This document shows positions 1 through 9,226 of a stretch of DNA of 64,000 nucleotides, one piece after another. How positions within the stretch are numbered: position 1 is the first letter of the stretch; the number at the start of each line of letters is the position of its first letter. Under the pieces are notes generated by a model. The model worked only from the letters and a program-made list of their open reading frames with translations, searched no databases and was not told where the DNA came from. Made by a program: the position numbers and the translations under genes. Origin of the DNA: Bryopsis sp. KO-2023 (lineage: Eukaryota; Chlorophyta; Ulvophyceae; Bryopsidales; Bryopsidaceae); contig BSYQ01000011.1 of the NCBI GenBank assembly GCA_030272585.1, positions 2,728,001 through 2,792,000 of the forward strand. The letters are read 5' to 3'.

Positions 1-223
1 GAAGATGAAGTCTCCAATAAAACCCCAATACAATCAACGAGAGACCCATCACTAGGTTATTAATGTATCAGAAAGTATTGCCAAAAACGTTCCCAAGAAA
101 AAGAAACCTGGAACACCAAGCAACAACCAAAAGGAGAGCGAAAACTACTGTCAAACGCCCACCACAAACGACCAACAAACGAAACCAAACAAACAAACAC
201 AAAACAAACGAATAAAAACCACG

Positions 224-1517
224 TCACGGCTGAGCCTCAAGCCACTGAGAGCGAAAATCCAACGCCCGACGAAGGTAAACGGCCACCCGATACTGACCCG
301 GCAAATTGAATAAACGACGCAACGAACACCCCGATTCAGCCACCACCGATCCCGCACGCAAACCAGAATACAACGGACAAAAGAAAAGAAAATGCCGCTC
401 GTTCTCAGCCGTTCTGTTGCCTTGCGACAAACAATAAGGACAGAAACGCTCGTGCAAAGGCACGTCCCTCCGTTGCAGATCCGCCACATCGATCTCCAAA
501 CCGTGCAAACGCGCACGAAAACGCACCCACACCGTCCGCAGCCCGATGTCTTCGAAAGAAGACAGCGCTCTCGAGTATCCAAACACCGGCTTGAACACGT
601 TGTAAAACGCCACGATACGAGGATGTCCCGAACGAAGACGAGCCACGATGTCCGCCTTATACGCCGCGGTCCACGACGCAAGGTCCACCTCAGCAGAACC
701 ATCGAATCCAGGAGCGAATCGACACACCATGTCCTTGAACAGTACCCACCAAGAGCGCTGAGAGACCGTGGCAAGGAAACAAGGAAACAAGGATTACAAG
801 TGGGCTTGTAGCGACTGGTGGTGTTTGTTTTTCGTTGTTCTGGATGTTTCGTTTGATGGGGAAGTTGGTGTTCTTCGTTGTTTGCTTTGTTTGTTGGGCG
901 CTCGCTCCGGGTTTCTGAGTTGGAAGCGACCGATTCTTGTGTTTGGTTTTATGTTTTGACGTTTGGGCTCTTTCTTGAGTTTCGATTGGGGCTTTCTGGT
1001 TTCAGAGACGTTGGAACTTTTTTGTTTTAGGAGATTTTGTTCATTTAGGAGTTGATTACATTCAGAGGCTTTTGCCTTGCTTCGAACGTTGGGACACGAT
1101 TCACTCATGTATGTCGTTGCAACAGGGCGGTTTGCCCTACGCAACTTGTAATTCTGTTTCTGTTTCTGTTACAAGTTGCGTAGGGCAAACCGCCCTGTTG
1201 CAACAACATACATGAGTGAATCGGGTCCCAACGTTCGAAGCAAGGCAAAAGCCTCTGAATGACCGTGGCCTCCGATTGAAGCCAAACGATCAACTGACGA
1301 GCCGGATGGTCCACAGGAAGAGTCATCATACGATTCCAGAACCGCACCGCGCTCTTGTTGAAATAGTAAAGGATCGGCAGAGCGCCCATCTCCAAATACA
1401 CAACGTTCCGAAGAGTCCTCACGGGCAGCCGCAACACCCGCTTCAGAAAACGAACCTGCAAACCGTTGAACGCATCCTTGTGCGCCCGAGTCAAGAAAAA
1501 GCACCACACCGGCGCCG
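224..1517 (-). CDS. LINE A ORF, C-terminal part (thumb/connection and zinc knuckle)
   Basis: The minus-strand frame encodes the region after the RT palm and ends at a TGA at 224-226. The last ~100 residues carry a C-x2-C-x12-H-x4-C knuckle (CPYC...H-FLFF-C), typical of the C-terminal zinc-binding region of many LINE proteins. An inserted LINE B fragment (772-1260) splits the frame. The sequence matches the second family A copy at 37,405-38,527 almost throughout, which fixes the reading frame and the insertion borders. The frame is continued at 2888 and beyond, on the other side of a second insertion. As interrupted, it cannot make a full protein. Confidence 0.8.
772..1260 (-). mobile_element. 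LINE family B 3' end in LINE A (itself split)
   Basis: A short minus-oriented 3' end of LINE B lies between two copies of GACCGTGG (764-771 and 1261-1268), the target duplication in LINE A. It keeps the tail unit of CCTTGTTT type (seen here as its complement) and the terminal hairpin at 1175-1204. Another LINE B end (801-1168) has landed inside it, so only about 120 bp belong to this copy. It is extreme 5' truncation, leaving no coding sequence. Confidence 0.82.
801..1168 (+). mobile_element. LINE family B 3' UTR copy nested in another LINE B end
   Basis: A plus-strand 368-bp copy of the LINE B 3' UTR, flanked by TTACAAGT at 793-800 and 1169-1176. It contains the terminal hairpin (1116-1145: GTTGC, AGGGC, loop, GCCCT, GCAAC) and ends in repeated TTCTGT units. 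The target is the ACAAGTTGCG stretch of an older, oppositely oriented LINE B end. The open frames across it are chance readings of untranslated sequence. Confidence 0.85.
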
Positions 1518-1525
1518 CATACTGA

Positions 1526-2887
1526 GGTGTTGTGTGCGGGCAACGTGGCTGTTGGGCGTTTGCGTGCGAGGGCGTTTGAGATCGGTTTGAGGGATCCACG
1601 GACTCTGGTGGCTCTCTTCAAGATGTACGTTTTGGGGAAGGTGCAGTATGCTGCGCCGGTTTGGGTGTTCTTTCTGACTCAGCAGCACAAGCGGGAGCTG
1701 AACGATCTGTTGGTGCGTTACTTAAAATCGGTGCTACGTCTTCCGATGAGGGCGCTGAAGAATTTCGTGTATTTGGAGTGTGGTGTTTTGCCGGTCACGT
1801 TTTATTTGTACCGGAACGCGTTGAAGTTTTGGAATCGCCTGATGCAATTGCCGGCGACGCATCCCACGCGGGCGATGCTGTTCTGGTTGCGTGGTCAGCC
1901 GGATTCTCGGCGTTCTTGGTGGGTCCAGTTTCGTGATATGGTGAGACGTTTTGTTCCACAGTTCGATGGGTTTGTGGAGGTGGACGTGGCGACCTGGGCG
2001 CGTGCCTATAAGGCAGATATTGTGGGTCAGTTGCGTTCTCGACATCCGCGTATCGTGGCGTATTACAATCGATTCACTCATGTATGTCGTTGCAACAGGG
2101 CGGTTTGCCCTACGCAACTTGTAATCCTTGTTTCCTTGTTTCCTTGTTCAAACCGACGTTTTGTTACACGAACGCGTTGTCTTCTTTTACGGATTTGGGT
2201 TTGCGTACGACTTGGGTGCGTTTTCGGGCTCGTCTTCACGGTTTGGAGATCGATGCTGTGGACTTGAGTGATAGAGACGTGCCTTTGAACGAGAGGTATT
2301 GTCCGTTTTGTTTGGACGCTGGGGTTTCGACGCCTGAAAACGAGGTGCATTTTCTTTTTGCTTGTCCGCTTTATGTGCGGTTGCGTGTGAACTCGGTTGT
2401 GGAAGAGAGTCGTGGCTCTCTGTTTCGTTTGTTTAATTGTCCAGGGCAGGTTCGTGTGGCTGTTTATATTCGCCGGGCGCTCGCCTTGCGTAGGGAGTGG
2501 TTGGACGCTCGTTCGTAGTGGGCTTGTAGCGACTGGTGGTGTTTGTTTTTCGTTGTTCTGGATGTTTCGTTTGATGGGGACGTTGGTGTTCTTTGTTGTT
2601 TGCTTAGTTTGTTGGGCGCTCGCTCTGGGTTCCTGAGTTGGAAGCGACCGATTCTTGTGTTTGGTTTTATGTTTTGACGTTTGGGCTCTTTCTTGAGTTT
2701 CGATTGGGGATTTCTGGTTTCAGAGACGTTGGAACTTTTTTGTTTTAGGAGATTTTGTTCATTTAGGAGTTGATTACATTCAGAGGCTTTTGCCTTGCTT
2801 CGAACGTTGGGACACGATTCACTCATGTATGTCATTGCAACAGGGCGGTTTGCCCTACGCAACTTGTAATCCTTGTTTCCTTGTTTC
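1526..2887 (+). mobile_element. LINE family B, 5'-truncated copy in LINE A
   Basis: This plus-strand insertion is flanked by CATACTGA at 1518-1525 and 2888-2895. It begins inside the post-RT coding region and reads to a stop at 2516-2518, ending with the zinc knuckle (CPFC...H-x4-C), then 3' UTR, hairpin and a tail of CCTTGTTT units. It is nearly identical to the longer copy at 4044-5824. A 75-bp piece of a LINE 3' end (2072-2146) is lodged in its coding part and breaks the frame. The terminal hairpin has one base change in the outer stem (GTTGC to ATTGC). Confidence 0.9.
2072..2146 (+). mobile_element. 75-bp LINE 3'-end micro-insertion
   Basis: Compared with the uninterrupted sister copy around 5085-5095, this LINE B copy carries an extra 75 bp. 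It consists only of the last bases of the LINE 3' UTR, the terminal hairpin (2089-2118) and two and a half CCTTGTTT tail units. No target duplication is evident and one base of the target seems missing. It is essentially only hairpin plus tail, much smaller than a usual SINE. Confidence 0.82.
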
Positions 2888-3944
2888 CATACTGAACCTT
2901 TCCCAAAACATACATGCGAAACAAAGCCAGAAGCGTCTTCGGATCGCGAAGCCTCAGATCCCCGGATCGAGCCAACAAACGCCCCACCGCCGCCTGTCCG
3001 TTTTGCAGAGTTCTGTCGATATGATCCCCAAACACGTTCACGTTACCCGGACCATCCTTGAACAAAACGCCCAGATATTTCATCGTAGATTGCAACTCCA
3101 CATCCACTCCGTTGAGAGACACAGTCGAGAGCCCCCGCGCATTCACTACCATCCCTTCCGTCTTCTCCAGATTCGTCTTCACTCCCCAGTCGCGCTCATA
3201 CTGCCCCAGCACGTCGCCAACATCCGAGACATCCTCCACCGACGAGCACGGCACCAGCGTGTCGTCCGCAAAGATGAGCGCCACAATGATCGCCAAGCCC
3301 AAAACAATGTGGCTGATCTGCGCCCCCTCCAGCAGCCGCGGAAGATTGTCATGGTATAACGTGAAGAGCAACGGACTGAACGGACAGCCCTGACGAACGC
3401 CCCTGCCGATTCCAAACGGCGCCGTGCACCCCTTGGTCCCACGAACCACCGCCGTGGAGTTCTCGTACATGAACTTCAGGAGAACGAAAAAAGGATCAGC
3501 CAGACCCAACCGCCGCAAGTGCAACCACAACCGCGAATGGCTAACGCTGTCGTACGCCTTCTCCAAATCCAGCGAGAGCAAAATCAGCAAAGCACCAGAT
3601 CGCCGCGCCTTGTACAGCAAACCCCAAGTCACGAAAATCCACGTCGTCGTCTCGCAACCACGCCTGAATCCAGCTTGAGAGAGGTGTCGAATCGGATCCA
3701 GAAGAGGGGCCAACCGCTCCATCAACAAGTATACAAACACTTTGTACCATAAGGTACAAAGCATAATGGGCCGGTACCGGAACGGGTCCCCCTTAGAACC
3801 ACGCCGCTTCCAGATGGGCCTGATGACGCCCAGAAGCCACCGTCGCGGCACGCGACGCTCAGCAAGACACCTGTTGAACATGGCCACCAGCAGCGGCCGC
3901 CAAGCGTCCGCCAAGCCTTGTCCCTTAAAGAAGGCAGGAGTCCA
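2888..3944 (-). CDS. LINE A ORF, reverse transcriptase part
   Basis: The minus-strand frame encodes most of a non-LTR reverse transcriptase. Visible motifs in order are RPIMLCTLWYKV (fingers), a SLDLEKAYDSVSH palm block with a catalytic Asp, GVRQGCPFSPLLF, and the IFADDTLV catalytic FADD. A KYLG motif follows in the thumb. The upstream part of the same protein (endonuclease and linker) resumes at 6764 beyond the MITE inserted at the GGAGTCCA site. Partial by interruption. Confidence 0.85.
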
Positions 3945-4043
3945 CATACTATGGATCTGATCGATCTTCCAAAACTAAGGTAATATTAGGTCACAGCAGT
4001 AATCCGACATCATAACTGCGTCCTAGAACCGATTTTAGCAATG

Positions 4044-5456
4044 GGCCTGCATCCTTGGCTGATTGCACTTGTGAGGTACATGTATCAGAACTCCTCGGCG
4101 GTGGTTAGGGGGACTCGTGGCTGTTCGCGCTCGTTTGAGATGCGCCGTGGTGTGCGACAAGGCTGCCCTTTCAGTCCTCTGTTGTATACTTGTTACCATG
4201 ATAACTTTCCTCTTCTCTTGGAGCGACTGGACTTGGAACGAGTTGTTTTTGACCTGGTGAAGATCGTCGCGATGATCTTTGCGGACGACACTCTGGTGCC
4301 TTTGCGTGATGAGGAAGGTGTGCAGGCGGTGGGCGACTTGACGCTTCGGTTTGAGCAAGACTGGCATATCAAGACGAACCATGAGAAGACGGAGGTGCTT
4401 GCGGTGAACCCGGGGTCGCGTACTTCGGTTTCGTTTGGTGGACACGATGTGCCGTTGCAGCGCACGCTCAAGTATTTGGGTGTGGTGTTTTACGATGGGC
4501 CTGGGGACGTCAACATGTTTCGGGAGCATATTTCCAAGGTGTTGTGTGCGGGCAACGTGGCTGTTGGGCGTTTGCGTGCGAGGGCGTTTGAGATCGGTTT
4601 GAGGGATCCACGGACTCTGGTGGCTCTCTTCAAGATGTACGTTTTGGGGAAGGTGCAGTATGCTGCGCCGGTTTGGGTGTTCTTTCTGACTCAGCAGCAC
4701 AAGCGGGAGCTGAACGATCTGTTGGTGCGTTACCTAAAATCGGTGCTACGTCTTCCGACGAGGGCGCTGAAGAATTTCGTGTATTTGGAGTGTGGTGTTT
4801 TGCCGGTCACGTTTTATTTGTACCGGAACGCGTTGAAGTTTTGGAATCGCCTGATGCAATTGCCGGCGACGCATCCCACGCGGGCGATGCTGTTCTGGTT
4901 GCGTGGTCAGCCGGATTCTCGGCGTTCTTGGTGGGTCCAGTTTCGTGATATGGTGAGACGCTTTGTTCCACAGTTCGATGGGTTTGTGGAGGTGGACGTG
5001 GCGACCTGGGCGCGTGCCTATAAGGCAGATATTGTGGGTCAGTTGCGTTCTCGACATCCGCGTATCGTGGCGTATTACAATCGGTTCAAACCGACGTTTT
5101 GTTACACGAAGGCGCTGTCTTCTTTTACGGATTTGGGTTTGCGTACGACTTGGGTGCGTTTTCGGGCTCGTCTTCACGGTTTGGAGATCGATGCTGTGGA
5201 CTTGAGTGATAGAGACGTGCCTTTGAACGAGAGGTATTGTCCGTTTTGTTTGGCCGCTGGGGTTTCGACGCCTGAAAACGAGGTGCATTTTCTTTTTGCT
5301 TGTCCGCTTTATGTGCGGTTGCGTGTGAACTCGGTCGTGGAAGAGAGTCGTGGCTCTCTGTTTCGTTTGTTTAATTGTCCGGGGCAGGTTCGTGTGGCTG
5401 TTTATATTCGCCGGGCGCTCGCCTTGCGTAGGGAGTGGTTGGACGCTCGTTCGTAG
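4044..5456 (+). CDS. LINE B reverse transcriptase, C-terminal two-thirds
   Basis: An open frame of about 471 codons from the truncation point to a TAG at 5454-5456. It contains the RT block GVRQGCPFSPLLY, the catalytic IFADDTLV, KYLGVVF, a long conserved connection region and a C-terminal C-x2-C-x12-H-x4-C knuckle (CPFC...H-FLFA-C). It lacks the endonuclease and the RT fingers through 5' truncation, so no native start codon is present. Family B is clearly related to family A (same domain order, knuckle spacing and 3' hairpin) but has diverged through the coding region. Confidence 0.87.
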   Translation, partial: GLHPWLIALVRYMYQNSSAVVRGTRGCSRSFEMRRGVRQGCPFSPLLYTCYHDNFPLLLERLDLERVVFDLVKIVAMIFADDTLVPLRDEEGVQAVGDLTLRFEQDWHIKTNHEKTEVLAVNPGSRTSVSFGGHDVPLQRTLKYLGVVFYDGPGDVNMFREHISKVLCAGNVAVGRLRARAFEIGLRDPRTLVALFKMYVLGKVQYAAPVWVFFLTQQHKRELNDLLVRYLKSVLRLPTRALKNFVYLECGVLPVTFYLYRNALKFWNRLMQLPATHPTRAMLFWLRGQPDSRRSWWVQFRDMVRRFVPQFDGFVEVDVATWARAYKADIVGQLRSRHPRIVAYYNRFKPTFCYTKALSSFTDLGLRTTWVRFRARLHGLEIDAVDLSDRDVPLNERYCPFCLAAGVSTPENEVHFLFACPLYVRLRVNSVVEESRGSLFRLFNCPGQVRVAVYIRRALALRREWLDARS

Positions 5457-5824
5457 TGGGCTTGTCGCGACTGGTGGTGTTTGTTTTTCGTTGTTCTGGA
5501 TGTTTCGTTTGATGGGGAAGTTGGTGTTCTTTGTTGTTTGCTTTGTTTGTTGGGCGCTCGCTCTGGGTTTCTGAGTTGGAAGCGACCGATTCTTGTGTTT
5601 GGTTTTATGTTTTGACGTTTGGGCTCTTTCTTGAGTTTCGATTGGGGATTTCTGGTTTCAGCGACGTTGGAACTTTTTTGTTTTAGGAGATTTTGTTCAT
5701 TTAGGAGTTGATTACATTCAGAGGCTTTTGCCTTGCTTCGAACGTTGGGACACAATTCACTCATGTATGTCGTTGCAACAGGGCGGTTTGCCCTACGCAA
5801 CTTGTAATTCTGTTTCTGTTTCTG
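4044..5824 (+). mobile_element. LINE family B, longest copy (5'-truncated, young)
   Basis: Inserted in the MITE and flanked by TTTTAGCAATG at 4033-4043 and 5825-5835, an 11-bp target duplication. It starts within the RT domain and runs without a stop to the ORF end at 5456, then 3' UTR, terminal hairpin (about 5772-5801) and TTCTGT tail units. The intact frame and exact duplication indicate a recent insertion. It is the youngest layer of a LINE-in-MITE-in-LINE stack. Confidence 0.92.
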
Positions 5825-6154
5825 TTTTAGCAATGATCGGTTTTTTTTTTTTTTTTTTTTTCATTTTTGGCTGATCGGTGATCGTGATCGTGATCGGCCG
5901 ATCAAATGTTGATCGTGCTCTTGATCGTCCGATCACATGTTGATCGTGATCGTGATCGGTTCGCCGATCACCGATCTGATCGGTTGTTCCGATCACGATC
6001 CCGATCACGATCAAGCGCCGCGACCTGTCGGCACTTCATCGGCTGACCTTGATCGGTGTGATCGTGATCGGCCGATCGTGATCGGACCTGCATCCGATCA
6101 TGATCGGTATTGATCATTTGATCGATGAATTGATCGGTCTCGCGAAAATGCCGA

Positions 6155-6440
6155 CAAGTCACCACCCACAGGTGTTTCTAAGGTGGAAGGATTCGAACCG
6201 GGTACCTAACGGATCAGAAGCATACTCACTAACGCTTGGACCACTCGGAGCCACGGTTTGTAGGTCATCCGTGTCATTATATACGTGATCTGTCCGTCCG
6301 ACAAACTGAGGTATATAATGACACGGATGACCTAGTGACCGTGGCTCCGAGTGGTCCAAGCGTTAATGCGTCTGTCTCTAGTCTGTTAGGTCCCAGGTTC
6401 GAATCCCTGCACCCCAGAAACACCTGCGGGTGGTGATTTC
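6155..6440. repeat. tRNA-like inverted pair in MITE copy 1
   Basis: Two arms of about 120 bp in inverted orientation. The right arm reads like a degenerate class II tRNA, with an A-box-like TGGCTCCGAGTGG and a perfect B-box core GGTTCGAATCC; the left arm is its complement with changes. The centre holds mirrored TATATA motifs (CATTATATAC and GTATATAATG). It would fold into a long hairpin. No acceptor-stem closure is clear, so I do not call a functional tRNA. Confidence 0.75.
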
Positions 6441-6763
6441 TCGGCATTTGTGATGGACCGATCAATTGACCGATCATGATCCGATCTAATCGGCATCTCC
6501 GATCACGATCACGATCACGATCAAGCGCCTCGCCCTGTCGGCGCTTGATCGGCCGATGTTGGACGGTGTGATCGTGATCGGCCGATCAAAGTTGGCCGAT
6601 TAAATCGGTCAGCCAATCAGATTGGTGATCGGCCGATCTCCATCGATGATCGGCCAAACCGATTTGATCGGCGATCGATCTGATCGGAAAAACCCGATCA
6701 CGATTTAATCGGTCGGACCGATCAATCCACGACCGATTAGATCGTGATCGGATCCATAGTATG

Positions 6764-7740
6764 GGAGTCCACGAATCGGCGCCCCCACAGGTACGCAAAT
6801 GCAGACGCCCCAAAGCCGCCGCCACCTCGAATTCCGTAAAAGGTTCCACCAACGACGGATGAGACAAGCAATCTTCGTGAATCGAAACCCGAGGTGCCGG
6901 ATAATCCCCATCCAGACCACGTTCCGCGAAGAAGTCCGCAAAATAACGTTCCCAAACAGCCACATCCACACCATCAGACGCACGCTGACCCTTCGGAAAC
7001 AGAGCACGATGAAACGCCCGAGAATCACTCGTGAACAGAGCCTGCATCCTGTCGCCATAAGAACGATCAAACTCCCTGCGCGCCCGCCTCAACACCGCAT
7101 AGTACCGATTGCGTAGATTCCGTGCCGATTGAGCTAGCACGACGTCCGAACGCCGACGATGATGTGCACGCCATGCAACACGATACGCTCTGTAGGCCAA
7201 CACACACGCCTCCGAATACCACGGCTGTCGCGCAAGACGTCGTCGTGGGCGAGAAGGAGGAAGCCACTCCAAGCGATGCTCCACCACATCCGAGACCGCA
7301 GAACCCATCGCGTCCACCGATGGCGCAGCTTCGATTTCAGCCAGCAACGAAGCTCTATGAACAGAAAGAAACGAGGCCAACCTTTCTTGCTCGCGAGCCC
7401 CCAAACGAAAACGCCCTGCATTCACCTGCGGATTCCACTCCTGACGGAACGACAAACTTAGAACAACAGGCATGTGATCCGACGCAATCGTCTCCGGACA
7501 CACACGCAAAGAATCAGCAAATGCAAACAGCCCCGGCGATCCCAAAACGTAATCAATCAACTGCAAACCACCCGTAGAGCCCAAACGAAACGTGGGCAAG
7601 CCCTGAGCGTCGCCCGAAACACGACCGTTGAAAATCCTGAGATAATTTTCTGAGCACAAACGAAGCAAAAGCCGACCATTGGCGTCAACACCACGAGAAT
7701 CACTAGAAACACGAACTGGCAAGTCCGGAACGTCCGGTCC
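6764..7740 (-). CDS. LINE A ORF, endonuclease C-terminus and linker
   Basis: The minus-strand frame starts at the junction with the truncated chromovirus, so the first ~two-thirds of the endonuclease is missing. It shows the end of an APE-type fold, with a LIDYVLGSP block and the ASDHMPV motif whose Asp-His pair is catalytic in this family. An Arg-rich linker towards the RT follows. It stops making LINE sense at the GGAGTCCA target of the MITE (6764-6771) and continues on the other side at 3944. Confidence 0.82.
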
Positions 7741-8076
7741 ATCACTAGAAACTGTCCAGCCTTTCCGGGATTGGCAAGCGTGGGCCGAGGAGGCCAGGCG
7801 AATGTTCGAGCCGACCACCACCCCCGAGCGAGCCCGCATTGAGCTCCGCAGTCTCCGACAGCACACGACTGTCAAAGAGTACGTGAAGCGTTTCAACTCG
7901 ATAACGTTTCGCATACCCGACATGTCGGAGGCGGAGACCTTCAGTGCCTTCACTAATGGCCTGAAGGACCCGATCAGGAGTCAGGTGGTCGGGTTTGTAC
8001 GGGGTAACGTACGGGAAGCGGTGGAAATGGCGGAGCGTTTGGACGGTGTTCGGGGAATGCACTCAGCACCTCCGGG

Positions 8077-8541
8077 CAGAGATAGGACTTGGGCCAAATT
8101 TTTGGTCCGACTCCGGTCCGGTCCGGTTACGGTCGGGTTACGGTCACCGTACTACGGCCGTAACTCCGTACCGTAACCGGAGTAATATGTTGTTTTTACG
8201 GTACGGAACAGGTACGGTATAACTACGGTAGGCCCTAAATCACCGTGAAGTAGCGTGGTTCAGTGCTAAAGCGTTAGGCTGCAGTCAGTAGGGTCGCGGG
8301 TTCGAATCCCCCTGGGTTCCTTTGGAATCGCGGGACCCTGCGGGGGTCACTTTCTACGGTTTACGGTTGTTACGGCCGTTACGGTCGTTACGGTCCGGTA
8401 CGGAGCGGTACGGAGTGGTACGGTGCTACGGTTACGGCCGTAAAAGTACGATTTTCTGACGAAAATTGTACTCCGGTTACGGTCCGGTTACGGTGGTTAC
8501 GGTCCGGTTACGGTGACCGTAACCGTAAAGTCCTATCTCTG
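8077..8541. mobile_element. hAT-type MITE, TTACGG-rich
   Basis: 465 bp with inverted ends CAGAGATAGGACTT (8077-8090) and AAGTCCTATCTCTG (to 8541). It is flanked by exact 8-bp copies CCTCCGGG at 8069-8076 and 8542-8549. The CAG-start ends and the 8-bp duplication are characteristic of hAT elements. The interior is almost all GGTTACGG/CGGTCCGG words around a single tRNA-like segment (about 8250-8322). It has no coding capacity. Its target is the gag remnant of element 1. Confidence 0.93.
8250..8322 (+). repeat. tRNA-like segment in the TTACGG MITE
   Basis: An A-box-like GTGGTTCAGTGCTAAAGCG is followed about 30 nt later by a perfect B-box GGGTTCGAATCCCC, the spacing of a tRNA gene. The segment is single rather than paired. 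The acceptor stem does not close well, so it looks like a tRNA-derived promoter or relic rather than a working tRNA. Confidence 0.65.
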
Positions 8542-9226
8542 CCTCCGGGCCGGAACCATGGGCCGAGACGCTGGAATCGCAGGGGCGGCGTGAATCACAT
8601 TCGTGATCAAGAGCCGGACCAAGTGAATGCTATTGGTGCGAACCGTGGCCGAGGCCGTGGCGGTGGCCGTGGCCGTGGCCGTGGTGGAGGAAGATTTAGG
8701 AAGATTTGGTGGTGGTGGAAGAAACGGAGGCCGATTCCAGGGCCGTGGCAACGCGGCCGGGGGCCGTTGTTTAGAACCTCTCCTGCGCGACCTTGTCGCC
8801 AAAAGAAGCCCCCTGGACAGCCCCTTGAAGTCCTTTAACCCTCCAACCCCATGGGTCCCATCAACCACGTGGAGGAACCTAGCAAGCTAGGCGGACACCC
8901 TGTCCAGTCACATCACCCATCAGGGGGATGTGACATCGACCACCCACTACACCACGCCACCCACGTGGCTAGTGGAGGCGGCACACTCAGGCAAGGAGGG
9001 CATAACAGCCGTGGAATGTCATGTTATTTGTGTGGTGCTAACCATAGCATCAGGGTCTGCCCTAAGCTCGCGGACGCCAAGCGTTCAGTAAACTGAGCGT
9101 CCGGGGGGCAAGGCCACCACCCCTGGACGGCAATACGGGTGGTAGTGAGGCCGAAGAGCCGGAAGATTTTGGGAATAAAAAGAACGAGGGACGAAAGGAC
9201 GAAGAAAAATCACCTGGGGTGATACG

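Larger units (their letters stand above)
3945..6763. mobile_element. hAT-type MITE, GATCGG-rich, copy 1
   Basis: The ends are inverted: CATACTATGGATC at 3945 and its complement ending at 6763. Each is directly flanked by GGAGTCCA (3937-3944, 6764-6771), an exact 8-bp target duplication in LINE A. Without the LINE B inserted at 4044-5824 the element is about 1,027 bp, close to its sister at 39,524-40,536 (1,013 bp). The right-hand part is dominated by GATCGG/CCGATC words on both strands, with a T-run near 5840-5860 and a tRNA-like inverted pair at about 6,155-6,440. It has no transposase, so it must have moved in trans. An 8-bp duplication with short inverted ends fits the hAT superfamily; P-type elements also make 8 bp, but the companion elements here have hAT-like CAG ends. 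Confidence 0.87.
1..7740 (-). mobile_element. LINE family A, copy 1 (non-LTR retrotransposon, interrupted)
   Basis: One minus-strand LINE copy, read from about 7,740 down past base 1, so its 3' end lies outside the window. In order it shows the C-terminal part of an APE-type endonuclease, a basic linker, a reverse transcriptase with FADD, a thumb/connection region and a C-terminal C-x2-C-x12-H-x4-C knuckle, then a 3' UTR. It is interrupted by LINE B pieces at 772-1260 and 1526-2887 and by a MITE at 3945-6763. Each insertion is flanked by copies of its target (GACCGTGG, CATACTGA, GGAGTCCA), and LINE coding sequence resumes on the other side of each. The 5' end is lost where a truncated chromovirus abuts at about 7,745. 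The clade is not recognised; the RT motif GVRQGCPFSPLLF and the non-poly(A) 3' tail argue against a standard plant L1. Confidence 0.88.
7745..9096 (+). pseudogene. Element 1 gag remnant
   Basis: The region encodes the retrotransposon capsid-like segment (WAEEARRMFEP..., LRSLRQHTTVKEYVKRF..., IPDMSEAE...F..GL). After the MITE follow an Arg/Gly-rich stretch and a zinc knuckle of C-x2-C-x4-H-x4-C type (CYLCGANHSIRVC, near 9020-9060). It is broken and 5'-truncated. Confidence 0.75.

Noticed and set aside
392-811. Plus-strand frame at the left edge
   Set aside because: Antisense to the LINE A coding sequence; the minus strand carries the conserved knuckle and matches copy 2.
6300-6420. A functional tRNA-Ser gene in MITE copy 1
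   Set aside because: Only internal promoter blocks resemble tRNA-Ser; it is paired with an inverted copy and recurs in diverged form at 40,140-40,210.
5874-6730. GATC-dense DNA as a CRISPR-like array, Dam-related signal or satellite
   Set aside because: The words vary in spacing and strand, no spacers exist, and the block is bounded by inverted ends with 8-bp target copies, so it is a MITE interior.
8250-8322. A functional tRNA gene
   Set aside because: A- and B-box blocks are good, but the acceptor stem does not close and the segment is part of a MITE family core.
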